Below, piece after piece: positions 1 through 7,169 of a stretch of DNA of 14,898 nt. The stretch comes from Candidatus Gastranaerophilales bacterium. Lineage in GTDB: Bacteria; Cyanobacteriota; Vampirovibrionia; Gastranaerophilales; Gastranaerophilaceae. The notes beneath the pieces are model-generated. The model was not told the DNA's origin, ran no database searches, and was given only the letters and a program-made list of their open reading frames with translations. Where the stretch lies: contig JAMPIM010000040.1 in NCBI GenBank assembly GCA_023662705.1, forward strand, positions 1-14,898, given 5' to 3'. How positions within the stretch are numbered: the first letter of the stretch is position 1; each line of letters begins with the position of its first letter. The position numbers and the translations under genes are program-made.

Positions 1-9
1 TGGTATAAT
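1..9 (+). promoter_or_regulatory. Extended -10 promoter of gatA
   Basis: The window opens with TGGTATAAT, a perfect extended -10 element (TG-n-TATAAT). Transcription would start near position 16, giving a leader of about 20 nt that contains the AAAGGAGAAG ribosome binding site at 26-35. The -35 region lies outside the window. Confidence 0.6.
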
Positions 10-36
10 ACAATCAAATAAATAAAAGGAGAAGTC

Positions 37-1500
37 ATGCTAGAACTATTGAAAAAGAGTGCGATGGATCAATCCAGAGCTATCCAAAATAAAGAAGTTT
101 CAGCTGTTGAGCTTACAAAAGCTTCATTGGAAAGAATTAAATCTCTTGATGAAAAATTAGGTGCATTTAATTCTACTACAGAAGACATTGCTCTTGAAAC
201 AGCAAAAAAAGTTGATGAGAAAGTTGCAAAAGGTGAAGAATTACCTCTTCTTGCAGGTGTTCCTCTTGCCTTAAAAGATAATATGAATCTTATTGGTTCT
301 AAAACAACAGCTTCAAGTAAAATTCTTGAAAACTTTGTTTCACCTTATAACGCAACTGTTACACAAAAATTATTGGAAAACCTTGTTCCAATCGTTGGTA
401 AAGCTAACTTGGATGAATTTGCTATGGGTTCATCTAACGAAAACTCAGCATTCAAAAAAGTTCATAACCCTTGGAATTTGAATAAAGTTCCCGGCGGTTC
501 ATCAGGCGGTTCTGCTGCTTCTGTTGCTTCTTGTGAAGCTACTCTTGCTTTGGGTTCCGATACAGGCGGAAGTATTCGTCTTCCTGCAAGTTTCTGCGGT
601 ATTGTAGGTATGAAACCTACTTACGGTAAAGTTTCAAGATATGGTTTGATTGCTTTCGCATCTTCTCTTGACCAAATCGGCCCATTCTCAAGAACTGTTG
701 AAGATTCGGCTGCTTTATTAGAAGTTATTTCAGGATATGATAAACACGATTCAACATCTTTAAAATTACCTGTAGAAAACTATAGAAATTCTCTAAACAA
801 CGATATTAAAGGTATGAAAATCGGTGTGGTTAAGGAACTTATTTCAGAAGGTTTATCACCTGATGTTGAAAAAGCAATGAAAGCAGCTATTGAAACATAC
901 AAATCTTTAGGCGCTGAAATTGTTGAAATTTCCCTGCCTAATCTTAAACATTCAATCGGTATTTACTATATTCTTGCAACAGCTGAATGTTCATCTAACT
1001 TAGCAAGATTTGATGGTGTAAGATACGGTCACAGAACCGAGGATGCTTCTAATCTTCTTGAAATGTACTGCAAATCAAGAGCAGAAGGTTTCGGGCCGGA
1101 AGTTAAACGTAGAATAATGCTTGGTACTTATGCTTTATCATCAGGTTACTATGATGCTTACTACAAAAAAGCTCAGCAGATGAGAAGAGTTGTAACAGAA
1201 GATTTCTTGAAGGCATTCTCACAGGTTGATGCATTGATTTCTCCAACTTGTCCTAATACAGCATTTGATTTAGGTTCAAGAACAGAAGATCCGCTTGCAA
1301 TGTACTTGACTGATATTGCGACTATTTCCGCAAACTTGGCAGGTATTCCTGCAATGTCAATTCCTGCGGGATTTGATGCGGATGGTATGCCAATCGGTTT
1401 ACAGATTATGTCACCTCAGTTGACAGAAGCTAAATTGTTTAATATTGCTTATAAGTTTGAACAAGAACACGATTATTACAAGCAGTTACCAAATATTTAA
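37..1500 (+). CDS. gatA: Asp/Glu-tRNA amidotransferase subunit A (GatA)
   Basis: This is the glutaminase/amidase subunit of the cytoplasmic GatCAB complex, which converts misacylated Glu-tRNA(Gln) and/or Asp-tRNA(Asn) to Gln-tRNA and Asn-tRNA using ammonia from glutamine. The 487 residues match the usual family length. The amidase-signature Ser-cisSer-Lys triad is intact: Lys80 in LALKDN, Ser155 in the Gly/Ser-rich PGGSSGGS and the nucleophile Ser179 in DTGGSIR. ATG is preceded by a strong AAAGGAG site at good spacing. The gene has its own promoter and terminator, so it is apparently monocistronic; gatB and gatC are not in the window. Function is known from the family; the intact triad is seen directly. 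Confidence 0.97.
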   Translation: MLELLKKSAMDQSRAIQNKEVSAVELTKASLERIKSLDEKLGAFNSTTEDIALETAKKVDEKVAKGEELPLLAGVPLALKDNMNLIGSKTTASSKILENFVSPYNATVTQKLLENLVPIVGKANLDEFAMGSSNENSAFKKVHNPWNLNKVPGGSSGGSAASVASCEATLALGSDTGGSIRLPASFCGIVGMKPTYGKVSRYGLIAFASSLDQIGPFSRTVEDSAALLEVISGYDKHDSTSLKLPVENYRNSLNNDIKGMKIGVVKELISEGLSPDVEKAMKAAIETYKSLGAEIVEISLPNLKHSIGIYYILATAECSSNLARFDGVRYGHRTEDASNLLEMYCKSRAEGFGPEVKRRIMLGTYALSSGYYDAYYKKAQQMRRVVTEDFLKAFSQVDALISPTCPNTAFDLGSRTEDPLAMYLTDIATISANLAGIPAMSIPAGFDADGMPIGLQIMSPQLTEAKLFNIAYKFEQEHDYYKQLPNI

Positions 1501-1531
1501 AAAAAAAAGAGGGTTTAGCCCTCTTTTTTTA
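1501..1531 (+). terminator. Intrinsic terminator of gatA
   Basis: GAGGG (1509-1513) pairs with CCCTC (1519-1523) around the loop TTTAG. An A-tract on the left and a T-tract (1524-1530) on the right extend the stem. It begins immediately after the gatA stop codon and could work on both strands. Confidence 0.85.
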
Positions 1532-1565
1532 GGCAAAAATTTTTCTTGACGGATTTTAGGTTAGT

Positions 1566-2060
1566 ATGATTTACTCGAAAAGATTACAAGCCCATATTCC
1601 TGTCACTGTACAACAACTTGAGAAAACTTCAATCCCATATTTCGGAACATTTACAAAATATATGGTTAAGGATGGAAGAATTCCTGTTGGTAAAGTTAAC
1701 TTGGTTGATACTATGACGGGCGTCAAAGTTGATTTTATTGAAAATATGAATCCCCAATTATATTCGGGATTTGGAACAATTGCTGATCAGATTGAAGTTG
1801 AGCATTGCTTAAATCGCGGTTTGTATTTTTTTGATATAAAATCTGTGGCAGGATTAAATTCACATGCGCTTCATTATCTTCGCGGGAAACGATTTGAAGA
1901 CGAAAAAGTTAATGACGAAGTAAAAAGGATAATTGAATCAACACCTGTAGGTCAGAAATTTGATACTACAAAACTTGGACCGCAAAGAATGTTTATGCCT
2001 TGGGATATGATTGAAAAATATTTGGAAATTATAAAAAAGTGTCCGCTTTTAAAAAAATAA
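1566..2060 (+). CDS. Unrecognised protein, possibly GNAT-like
   Basis: A 164-residue soluble protein with no signal peptide or membrane segment. I do not recognise the family with confidence. The middle section (residues about 65-110) contains YSGFGT, then a Glu-Cys-Leu helix and a late SHALHYLRGKRF, which resembles the order of the acetyl-CoA-binding loop and the C-terminal strand motif of GNAT acetyltransferases (G-x-G-T ... SH-FY---GF). The Q/R-x-x-G-x-G/A loop is imperfect, so it may be a diverged or inactive member. The ATG has only a weak AGG (1558-1560) in front. A TTGACG lies at 1546-1551, but no -10 stands at normal spacing. The stop abuts the stop of the next, convergent gene. Confidence 0.6.
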   Translation: MIYSKRLQAHIPVTVQQLEKTSIPYFGTFTKYMVKDGRIPVGKVNLVDTMTGVKVDFIENMNPQLYSGFGTIADQIEVEHCLNRGLYFFDIKSVAGLNSHALHYLRGKRFEDEKVNDEVKRIIESTPVGQKFDTTKLGPQRMFMPWDMIEKYLEIIKKCPLLKK

Positions 2061-2696
2061 TTAGTTGCTTTTACCGGCTCTATAACCGCAATATGAATAA
2101 ATAAACGGCAGAGCTTTTTCTAAATGCAGGTTTTTAGCAAAAGGGAATTTTGCAAGAACAAGAACGCCCAGCATATCATCAAGGTTGGCAAGTGAATCTT
2201 TTAAGTCTAATTTTCTGTCAGGATATTTATCTTTAGGGTCACAAATAAGGTTTGAAACAGAAGCTGCTCCGTGCATACCGATTAAAAGTGCGCCTGCAAT
2301 AGAAGCTATTTTTGCAGGAATATTATTCAGCTTAGGTGTTGTGTCGCAAAGTCTTATTGCTGCGCCTGTAAGCCAAGTTGGTATAGCTGCGTTTAAGAAC
2401 TGGAATAAACCTTCTCTTGCTTTGGCAGAGTTTGCATCTTTATCATTTCCTATCATACCTGCTGCTACTCCGCCAAGAATAGGCGTTCCTGAAAGTATCA
2501 ACATATCTGTCAGCTCATATTTTAATTTGAACGGGTTTTTAACACCTTGTTTTTTCATCATCATTGCCATTGGAACAGCAACTCCAATCAGAGAACCTGC
2601 GGCTGCTCTAAGTTTTTCTTGTGTCGAAGCTTTTCGGCTGTGACGATTTCTTCTTAGGATATAGTTGTTTGGTTGATATGTAGAAACTTCGTTCAT
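2061..2696 (-). CDS. Hypothetical multi-helix membrane protein
   Basis: A 211-residue protein of unknown function. After a basic N-terminus (RRNRHSRK near residue 15), hydrophobic stretches rich in Gly and Ala lie at roughly 31-47, 61-83, 128-150 and 175-190, so it is probably membrane-associated. The C-terminal part is charged and then ends CGYRAG near the terminus. I chose the ATG at 2696. An in-frame TTG at 2717 gives seven more residues but has no Shine-Dalgarno and lies upstream of a TATAAT (minus strand, 2711-2706). That -10 would start transcription only a few nucleotides before this ATG, so the mRNA may be leaderless. I know of no described function; it may be a lineage-specific family. 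Confidence 0.7.
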   Translation of the reverse strand: MNEVSTYQPNNYILRRNRHSRKASTQEKLRAAAGSLIGVAVPMAMMMKKQGVKNPFKLKYELTDMLILSGTPILGGVAAGMIGNDKDANSAKAREGLFQFLNAAIPTWLTGAAIRLCDTTPKLNNIPAKIASIAGALLIGMHGAASVSNLICDPKDKYPDRKLDLKDSLANLDDMLGVLVLAKFPFAKNLHLEKALPFIYSYCGYRAGKSN

Positions 2697-2705
2697 TATG
2701 CTTTT

Positions 2706-2711
2706 ATTATA
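2706..2711 (-). promoter_or_regulatory. -10 element, near-leaderless start
   Basis: TATAAT on the minus strand ends nine bases before the ATG at 2696. The predicted start of transcription is about three bases before that codon. No convincing -35 is visible at 17 nt spacing. Confidence 0.4.
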
Positions 2712-2761
2712 AAACAAACGCCGAGTTTTTATACCGGCTGACTGGAATTGTAACAGAACTC

Positions 2762-2790
2762 TTTACATAAGAGTTTATCAATTTTATAAT
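2762..2790 (+). promoter_or_regulatory. Sigma-70-type promoter of the lpt operon
   Basis: TTTACA (2762-2767) and TATAAT (2785-2790) are separated by exactly 17 bases. The predicted start is near 2797, just before the GGGAGG ribosome binding site at 2801-2806. It would drive the ATP-grasp gene and probably the lpt genes behind it. Confidence 0.8.
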
Positions 2791-2813
2791 ACTGTTAAGA
2801 GGGAGGATGAATC

Positions 2814-3983
2814 TTGATTATAATTGAAAAACCTTATGTGTCGGAATTTTTGATTGACAGTATTGTTAAAAACGACTGGACTGTGCTGGAAAATGAAGCT
2901 TTAGAAATTGCAGATATTGAAGAAGGTGCTTTTGAAACCATAAACACAGATGCTGCTATAGAACATTATAGTCAAGTTGAATATCCTTTAATTTATTCAA
3001 ATTCGGAAAATTCTATCAACTGGGTTTTGGAGAATCTTCCTGAATCAAATTTGAGTCGTTACATTAAACTCTTTAAAGATAAAGTCGAATTTAGGAAAAT
3101 GTTGAAAAATGTGTATCCCGAATTCTATTTTAAAGAAGTAAGCTATGATGACTTAGCGCAAATCCCGCTTGAGGAATTGAAATATCCTTTTGTTCTAAAA
3201 CCTGCAATCGGATTCTTGAGTCTCGGTGTGCACACTGTTCATAATGATGAAGATTGGAAACACACTCTTGCTCAATTGGAACATGAAATGGAATTGGCTC
3301 AAAAATTCTATCCTGAAGCTGTTGTGAATGTTTCGAAATTTATTATAGAAGAATATATTCAAGGTGATGAGTATGCAGTGGATGCATATTATGATAAAGA
3401 CGGTCATCCTGTAATCTTGAATATTTTTAAACATCCGTTCTTTGATGCAAAAGATGTAAGTGACAGGATTTATCTCATGTCTGCTGATATTATGGTTAAA
3501 TATATGGCAAAATTTGCTATGTTATTAAAGGAAATCGGAGATAAGAACGACATAAGAAATTTCCCGCTTCATATTGAATTGAGGGTTACGGAAGACGAAA
3601 GAATTATTCCTATTGAAGTTAATCCTATGCGTTTTGCAGGCTGGTGTACAACAGATGTTTCCAAATATGCCTGGGGAATTAATGTTTATGAATGTTTTAT
3701 GAAACAACAGGCACCTGATTGGAATGAAATTCTTTCAAAAGCATCTAAAGAAATGTTCTATTTTTCAATGGCAGAAGTTCCTTCTTCGATTGATAGAGAT
3801 AAGATTAAAGGTTTTGAATATGATGAATGGCTTGCAAACTATTCTAATGTTCTGGAGGTCAGAAGAATTAATCCAAAGGTACATCCGCTCTATGCCGTAA
3901 TTTTTGGTTCAACAGAAAATAATGACGAAATTAACAGGATTTTACAAATAAAAACAAAGGATTACACATTATTAAATGTGTGA
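2814..3983 (+). CDS. ATP-grasp domain protein
   Basis: A 389-residue soluble protein with an ATP-grasp fold, the fold of carboxylate-amine/thiol ligases. Seen: a pre-grasp N-terminal domain (about 1-90), Lys129 in YPFVLKP (nucleotide-binding lysine position), the adenine-side strand FIIEEYIQGDEY (176-187), HIELR (253-257) and the metal-binding PIEVNPM (266-272, Glu268 and Asn270). A distinct C-terminal section follows. The substrate cannot be read from sequence. The start is TTG at 2814, seven bases after a strong GGGAGG; the nearby ATG at 2807 opens a frame that stops at once. It lies 12 bases upstream of lptC on the same strand, which suggests, but does not prove, a cell-envelope role. Confidence 0.85.
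   Translation: MIIIEKPYVSEFLIDSIVKNDWTVLENEALEIADIEEGAFETINTDAAIEHYSQVEYPLIYSNSENSINWVLENLPESNLSRYIKLFKDKVEFRKMLKNVYPEFYFKEVSYDDLAQIPLEELKYPFVLKPAIGFLSLGVHTVHNDEDWKHTLAQLEHEMELAQKFYPEAVVNVSKFIIEEYIQGDEYAVDAYYDKDGHPVILNIFKHPFFDAKDVSDRIYLMSADIMVKYMAKFAMLLKEIGDKNDIRNFPLHIELRVTEDERIIPIEVNPMRFAGWCTTDVSKYAWGINVYECFMKQQAPDWNEILSKASKEMFYFSMAEVPSSIDRDKIKGFEYDEWLANYSNVLEVRRINPKVHPLYAVIFGSTENNDEINRILQIKTKDYTLLNV
3964..3981. repeat. 7-bp inverted repeat at the lptC start region
   Basis: ACACATT (3964-3970) and AATGTGT (3975-3981) are a perfect inverted repeat around ATTA, spanning the last codons of the ATP-grasp gene. It sits immediately upstream of a -10-like TAAAAT before lptC, so it could be a regulator site or a weak RNA hairpin. 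Confidence 0.4.
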
Positions 3984-3989
3984 TAAAAT
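3981..3989 (+). promoter_or_regulatory. Candidate internal extended -10 before lptC
   Basis: TGATAAAAT fits an extended -10 (TG-n-TAAAAT, one mismatch to consensus). Its last base lies six bases before the lptC ATG, which lacks a Shine-Dalgarno, so transcription from here could give a leaderless lptC mRNA. Confidence 0.35.
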
Positions 3990-3995
3990 ACTTTT

Positions 3996-4604
3996 ATGGA
4001 ACGGTTTAAAACATTTTTTAATAAATTAAAAGAGTATGATAGAAAGAAATTAAGCTATATTATTGCACTTCTTGTTTTTGCTGGTGTAATGGGATGGGCT
4101 TTTATTTCAGCAGGGATTATTAGTAACAGTTTCAGCCGTGAACAAATCAGCGGTACTAAAGATGAACAGCGGGTTGATGCAGTCGGGGTAATTATTACCG
4201 AAACAAAAGAAGGTAATAAATACTTTGAAATTTACGGCGAAACAGGTAATTACAGTAATGACAGAAGTATAGCAACTCTTAATAATGTTGTTGGTAATTT
4301 TTATAAAGAAGGCGAAGTTGCAATGAGTTTTCAGTCTTCAAAAGGAACTTATAACGAAAAAGAGGGTTCAATTACTTTATATGAAAATACTTATATTGTT
4401 TTGAAAGATGAAACTTCTCTTGCGGCGGATAAACTTGTTTGGCTGGGCAATGACAAAGAAACTGTTGCAGAAGGTAATGTCAAAATCAGAAAAGGTAAAG
4501 AATTGCTTGCAACTTCCGAAAAATGTGTAATCGGTGCAGGTTATGATAAATTTAAAATAATTGGTAAAACTCAAACAAAACTTTTTAGTGAAAAAGGAGT
4601 ATAG
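3996..4604 (+). CDS. lptC: LPS export protein LptC-like
   Basis: LptC is the bitopic inner-membrane component that receives lipopolysaccharide from the LptBFG transporter and passes it to LptA. The 202 residues show a basic cytoplasmic N-terminus, one membrane segment at about 20-43 and a periplasmic region of alternating beta strands (from about residue 55) with the repeating 'Y-N-x-x-x-x-A/I-T-L' pattern of OstA/LptC beta-jellyrolls. The length is close to the family norm of about 190. It directly precedes the lptA-like gene, with ATG following TAG at once, which supports the call. No clear ribosome binding site precedes its ATG. The fold call is firm; sequence identity to characterised LptC looks low. 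Confidence 0.85.
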   Translation: MERFKTFFNKLKEYDRKKLSYIIALLVFAGVMGWAFISAGIISNSFSREQISGTKDEQRVDAVGVIITETKEGNKYFEIYGETGNYSNDRSIATLNNVVGNFYKEGEVAMSFQSSKGTYNEKEGSITLYENTYIVLKDETSLAADKLVWLGNDKETVAEGNVKIRKGKELLATSEKCVIGAGYDKFKIIGKTQTKLFSEKGV

Positions 4605-5561
4605 ATGAAAAAGATATTAATAATTTCACTTTTAATATTATCAAGTTTAGCTGTTTTTGCTTCGGATTTGGTTATTGAATCAAAAACACAAACTTATTCT
4701 GATAAAGAAAAGAAGATTAAACTTGACGGCGGAGTTAAAGTTAAGATGGATAATTTGACTGTAGAAAGTCCGCGAGCTGATGTATCTGTAAGACGTAATA
4801 ATAAGCTCGACACAGCAACTTTCTATGATAAACCTTACGCTTTTGAGATTAATGCCAATAAAAAAAGAGAAGTTAAGGCTAATATCTTGCAGGTATCTTT
4901 GATTAATAAGGTTGTAAGAGCAGAAGGTGATTCACAGTCTGTTATTACGGAAGGTAATACTCCGATTGTTGTTATTAACGCTGATGCACAGGAATATGAT
5001 ACAAAAAGTAACGTAATGGTTGCAACAGGTTCTGTTAATATGAAATACAAAGATATTGAAAGTTTTTCGGATAAAGCGGTTATTATTGCCGACCCTAAAG
5101 GCGGTTTGAAGAAAATTGATTTAATCGGCAATGCTCGTGTTAAACAGGAACAAAATACATCAGAAGGTCACCATTTTGTTTACAATCCGATTACGGAAGA
5201 AATGTCCGTAAGCGGTGCAACAAAAACAGTTGCTATTACTGATGATGGGAAAAAACTTACAATCCACTCCGATTATCAGCAATACAATAAAAAGCAGAAT
5301 TCTTATATCGGAAACGGTCACGTAAAAATCTGGTTCGATGATTATTATGCACAAGGTCCTAAGGTTTCTGTATTCCCGGATAAAGAGACAGGCAAGCCAA
5401 ACGAAGTTTATTTTGTTGGACGTTCAAAAATTGTTCAACAAGACAAAGATATTATTGCTGATAAAATTCGTATGACTATGGATCCTAAGGATTTTCAGGC
5501 AGAAGGAAATGTAAGAACAATTATTCATAATATTGATACAAAAGACAGTGAGGATTTATAA
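4605..5561 (+). CDS. lptA: LptA/OstA-family periplasmic LPS-transport protein
   Basis: This is a periplasmic bridge protein for moving lipopolysaccharide to the outer membrane. A signal peptide covers residues 1-19 (hydrophobic core, cleavage likely VFA|SD). The mature part starts DLVIESKTQTYSDKEKKI, the typical OstA/LptA N-terminal motif in which a strand is followed by 'a---G-V-v-m'. The pattern recurs at about residues 125-145 (INADAQEY ... ATGSVNMKY), about 222-245 (SDYQQYNKKQNSYIGNGHVKI) and near the C-terminus (QAEGNV). It is therefore a multi-repeat protein of 318 residues, much longer than the roughly 185 of E. coli LptA. The ribosome binding site AAAAAGGAG lies inside the end of lptC; coupled translation is likely. 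No lptB follows. Confidence 0.85.
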   Translation: MKKILIISLLILSSLAVFASDLVIESKTQTYSDKEKKIKLDGGVKVKMDNLTVESPRADVSVRRNNKLDTATFYDKPYAFEINANKKREVKANILQVSLINKVVRAEGDSQSVITEGNTPIVVINADAQEYDTKSNVMVATGSVNMKYKDIESFSDKAVIIADPKGGLKKIDLIGNARVKQEQNTSEGHHFVYNPITEEMSVSGATKTVAITDDGKKLTIHSDYQQYNKKQNSYIGNGHVKIWFDDYYAQGPKVSVFPDKETGKPNEVYFVGRSKIVQQDKDIIADKIRMTMDPKDFQAEGNVRTIIHNIDTKDSEDL

Positions 5562-6328
5562 TGTCTGAGAAGATTGATAAGGCAATGGAGCTCTTCAAAG
5601 AGCGGAAATATAAAGAATGTATTGATGTTTTCAGCACCGTTCTTGAAAACGAGCCTGATAATGCTGATGTTTACAATAATATGGGTGTTGCGTATTCTTG
5701 TCTTGGTGAATATGAAAAAGCTGTTAATTATTTAAACAAATCTCTTGAGCTTGACCCTGAACTTGCTCAGGCTTATATAAATCTTTCTGATTTGTATTAT
5801 AAAGCAGGTGATATTGCTTCTGCTGTCGGTGTTTTACAGCGCGGAAGCTATGAATTAAGAGATAATTTAACAATTGCGCATTTGCTTGCAAGAGTTTATA
5901 TTGATGACCAGAGATGGGATGATGCGATTGATGAGTTGGATAGAGTTCTCGATGGTGAACCTGAAAACTATGATGCTTATTATGATTTGGGTCATGTTTA
6001 TTTCGAGCTTGGAGATTACGAAGGCGCGATTTCTAATTTTGAAACAGTTACTCAATACAGAGAAGACAGTGAATTGTTATTCTACTCTCTAGCTCAGGCT
6101 TATGAAGCTAATAACGAGATTGACAAGGCGATTTCTAACTATTTAAAGGCAATTGCTGTTAATGATAAGTTTACTCTTGCGTACAAAAAAGTTGCAATTT
6201 TGTTTATGGCAAGAAATGATTTTGAAGATGCGCTTGAATATTTTGAAGAATATGCGAATTTTGATATTCCTGATGAAGAAAAAGAATCTGTCGGGAAGTT
6301 GGTTGAAAGAATTAAGGCGAAGATTTAG
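5561..6328 (+). CDS. Tetratricopeptide (TPR) repeat protein
   Basis: A 255-residue protein made almost wholly of about seven TPR units, with the usual W/Y-x-x-L/M-G-x-x-Y ... A-x-x-x-Y/F-x-x-A-L-x-x-x-P spacing. Examples are VYNNMGVAYSCLGEYEKA near residue 37 and AYYDLGHVYFELGDYEGA near residue 137. No signal peptide or membrane segment is visible, so a cytoplasmic scaffold role is likely. Its ATG overlaps the lptA stop by one base (TAATG), which indicates translational coupling in the lpt operon. TPR proteins bind varied partners; whether this one serves LPS transport is inference from position only. The 3' end overlaps a minus-strand ORF by 17 bases, and no terminator is evident. Confidence 0.88.
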   Translation: MSEKIDKAMELFKERKYKECIDVFSTVLENEPDNADVYNNMGVAYSCLGEYEKAVNYLNKSLELDPELAQAYINLSDLYYKAGDIASAVGVLQRGSYELRDNLTIAHLLARVYIDDQRWDDAIDELDRVLDGEPENYDAYYDLGHVYFELGDYEGAISNFETVTQYREDSELLFYSLAQAYEANNEIDKAISNYLKAIAVNDKFTLAYKKVAILFMARNDFEDALEYFEEYANFDIPDEEKESVGKLVERIKAKI

Positions 6329-6533
6329 TTTTTTGCTCTTTGTAGAGTAATAAAGCTTTGTTTTTGAAGTATTTTATATCAGGCTCAATTCGATTAATTT
6401 TTTGCAAAATTTCTTCTAATTCCTTCAATTTGTCTATAGAAGACTCAACATCTTCTATAGAATGGTAGCTTGCAAAATCTCTTTGCTGGATTAAATTTTT
6501 AAGTCGTTCTATTGTGTTAATTTTTATGCTCAG
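6312..6533 (-). CDS. Small coiled-coil ORF without a standard start
   Basis: On the minus strand an open frame of about 73 codons runs from just inside the palindrome at 6538-6553 to TAA at 6314-6312. The product is strongly amphipathic and helical: IERLKNLIQQRDFASYH, then DVESSIDKLKELEEILQKI, then YFKNKALLLYKEQ. It looks coding, but the frame has no ATG, GTG or TTG near its 5' end. The first plausible start is CTG at 6533, four bases after a GGTGA that belongs to the palindrome. It may use a non-canonical start, or be a gene that lost its start. Function unknown. It is divergent from the HTH gene at 6588 and shares its operator-like site. Confidence 0.4.
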   Translation of the reverse strand: MSIKINTIERLKNLIQQRDFASYHSIEDVESSIDKLKELEEILQKINRIEPDIKYFKNKALLLYKEQKTKSSP

Positions 6534-6537
6534 TTTG

Positions 6538-6553
6538 TCACCGTATACGGTGA
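6538..6553. promoter_or_regulatory. Perfect 16-bp operator-like palindrome
   Basis: TCACCGTATACGGTGA is a perfect inverted repeat with no spacer, of the kind bound by dimeric HTH_XRE regulators. It stands 34 bases before the HTH ATG at 6588 and at the 5' end of the divergent small ORF. A -35-like TTGTCA (6535-6540) overlaps its left arm. Binding by the adjacent HTH protein is inference. Confidence 0.7.
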
Positions 6554-6587
6554 TTTATTAGTTTAGTTTAACACTATCATATAATTA

Positions 6588-6854
6588 ATGCAAGAAGAAA
6601 AATCTAAGATATTATCTAAAATTGTTGGTGAATTAATACTCGATGCTAGAAAAAGTGCCGGTATTACTTTTACGGACTTTTGTTATGGTAATGATATAAA
6701 AAAGGGAACATACGAGAGGGTTATAAAGGGGAAAACGCAAGTATCTTTATATAATGTTTCCAAAATGATAAAAGCATTAGGTTGGAATTTCCAAAAATTT
6801 GGAGAGGAGTTGGATAAACAGTTGCCAAAAGAATTTTGGGAATATGAAGACTAA
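6588..6854 (+). CDS. Small HTH (degenerate XRE-like) protein
   Basis: An 88-residue protein whose first 65 residues align by eye with the XRE domain of the regulator at 11004-11228. Both have I-T at the start of helix 2, then F/L-C-Y-x-N in the helix 2 region, a recognition-helix segment (GTYERVIKG here, STVSRIEKG there) and a final hydrophobic helix. The recognition helix departs from XRE consensus, so it may be a specialised DNA-binding protein. The C-terminus is acidic (FWEYED). There is no Shine-Dalgarno; TATAAT at 6580-6585 lies two bases before the ATG, too close to promote this start by itself. A perfect palindrome lies upstream. Its stop overlaps the stop of the convergent gene at 6851. 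Confidence 0.65.
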   Translation: MQEEKSKILSKIVGELILDARKSAGITFTDFCYGNDIKKGTYERVIKGKTQVSLYNVSKMIKALGWNFQKFGEELDKQLPKEFWEYED

Positions 6855-7063
6855 TTATTTTTGTTTTCAGTCATTTTTATTAATTGCCATATTGGTTGTT
6901 TAAATTCGTATCTAATTGCGAAGTCAATGTATTCGTTTTTATTTGGGTAGATTTCCATGTACTTTATGATGTCTTCTAGAATTTCTGCATGAACTTTAGC
7001 TCTCAGGCAGTACGTGTGTGCTTCTTCCAGACCTTTATTGAATATTGATTTTACTAAGTGCAT
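6851..7063 (-). CDS. 70-aa protein, possible ribbon-helix-helix
   Basis: A small protein with a good AGAGGA ribosome binding site five bases before its ATG, and a promoter further upstream, so expression is well supported. The family is not recognised. The section AKVHAEILEDIIKYMEIY followed by KNEYIDFAIRYEF has the strand-helix-helix order and spacing of ribbon-helix-helix DNA-binding proteins (strand, helix A, turn with N, helix B ending in -A-I-R-x-x-F). That assignment is tentative. It is convergent with the HTH gene at 6588 (stops overlap by four bases) and divergent from the XRE gene at 7170. Confidence 0.6.
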   Translation of the reverse strand: MHLVKSIFNKGLEEAHTYCLRAKVHAEILEDIIKYMEIYPNKNEYIDFAIRYEFKQPIWQLIKMTENKNN

Positions 7064-7122
7064 GGAAATCCTCTTTTTTAATATTAATATTTTTTTTCTA
7101 AATATATATATTCAATAATTAG

Positions 7123-7152
7123 ATATTAATCTACTGGAAGTATTATTGTCAA
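7123..7152 (-). promoter_or_regulatory. Promoter of the 70-aa gene with operator-like site
   Basis: On the minus strand TTGACA (7152-7147) and TAATAT (7128-7123) are 18 bases apart, predicting a start near 7116 and a leader of about 50 nt. The -35 overlaps an imperfect palindrome TGTCA-AGA-TGGCA (7147-7159, one mismatch). That site also lies just upstream of the divergent XRE start and could be its operator. Confidence 0.5.
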
Positions 7153-7169
7153 GATGGCACTATATTATT

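Noticed and set aside
1546..1570. TTGACG with TATGAT as a promoter for the gene at 1566
   Set aside because: The spacer is only 13 bases and the -10 would overlap the start codon.
2185..2643. 152-codon plus-strand frame opposite the membrane protein at 2061-2696
   Set aside because: It is fully antisense to a frame with a coherent membrane-protein pattern and has no ribosome binding site.
2697..2717. TTG start at 2717 for the minus-strand membrane protein
   Set aside because: No Shine-Dalgarno, and the TATAAT at 2711-2706 would place it upstream of the transcript start.
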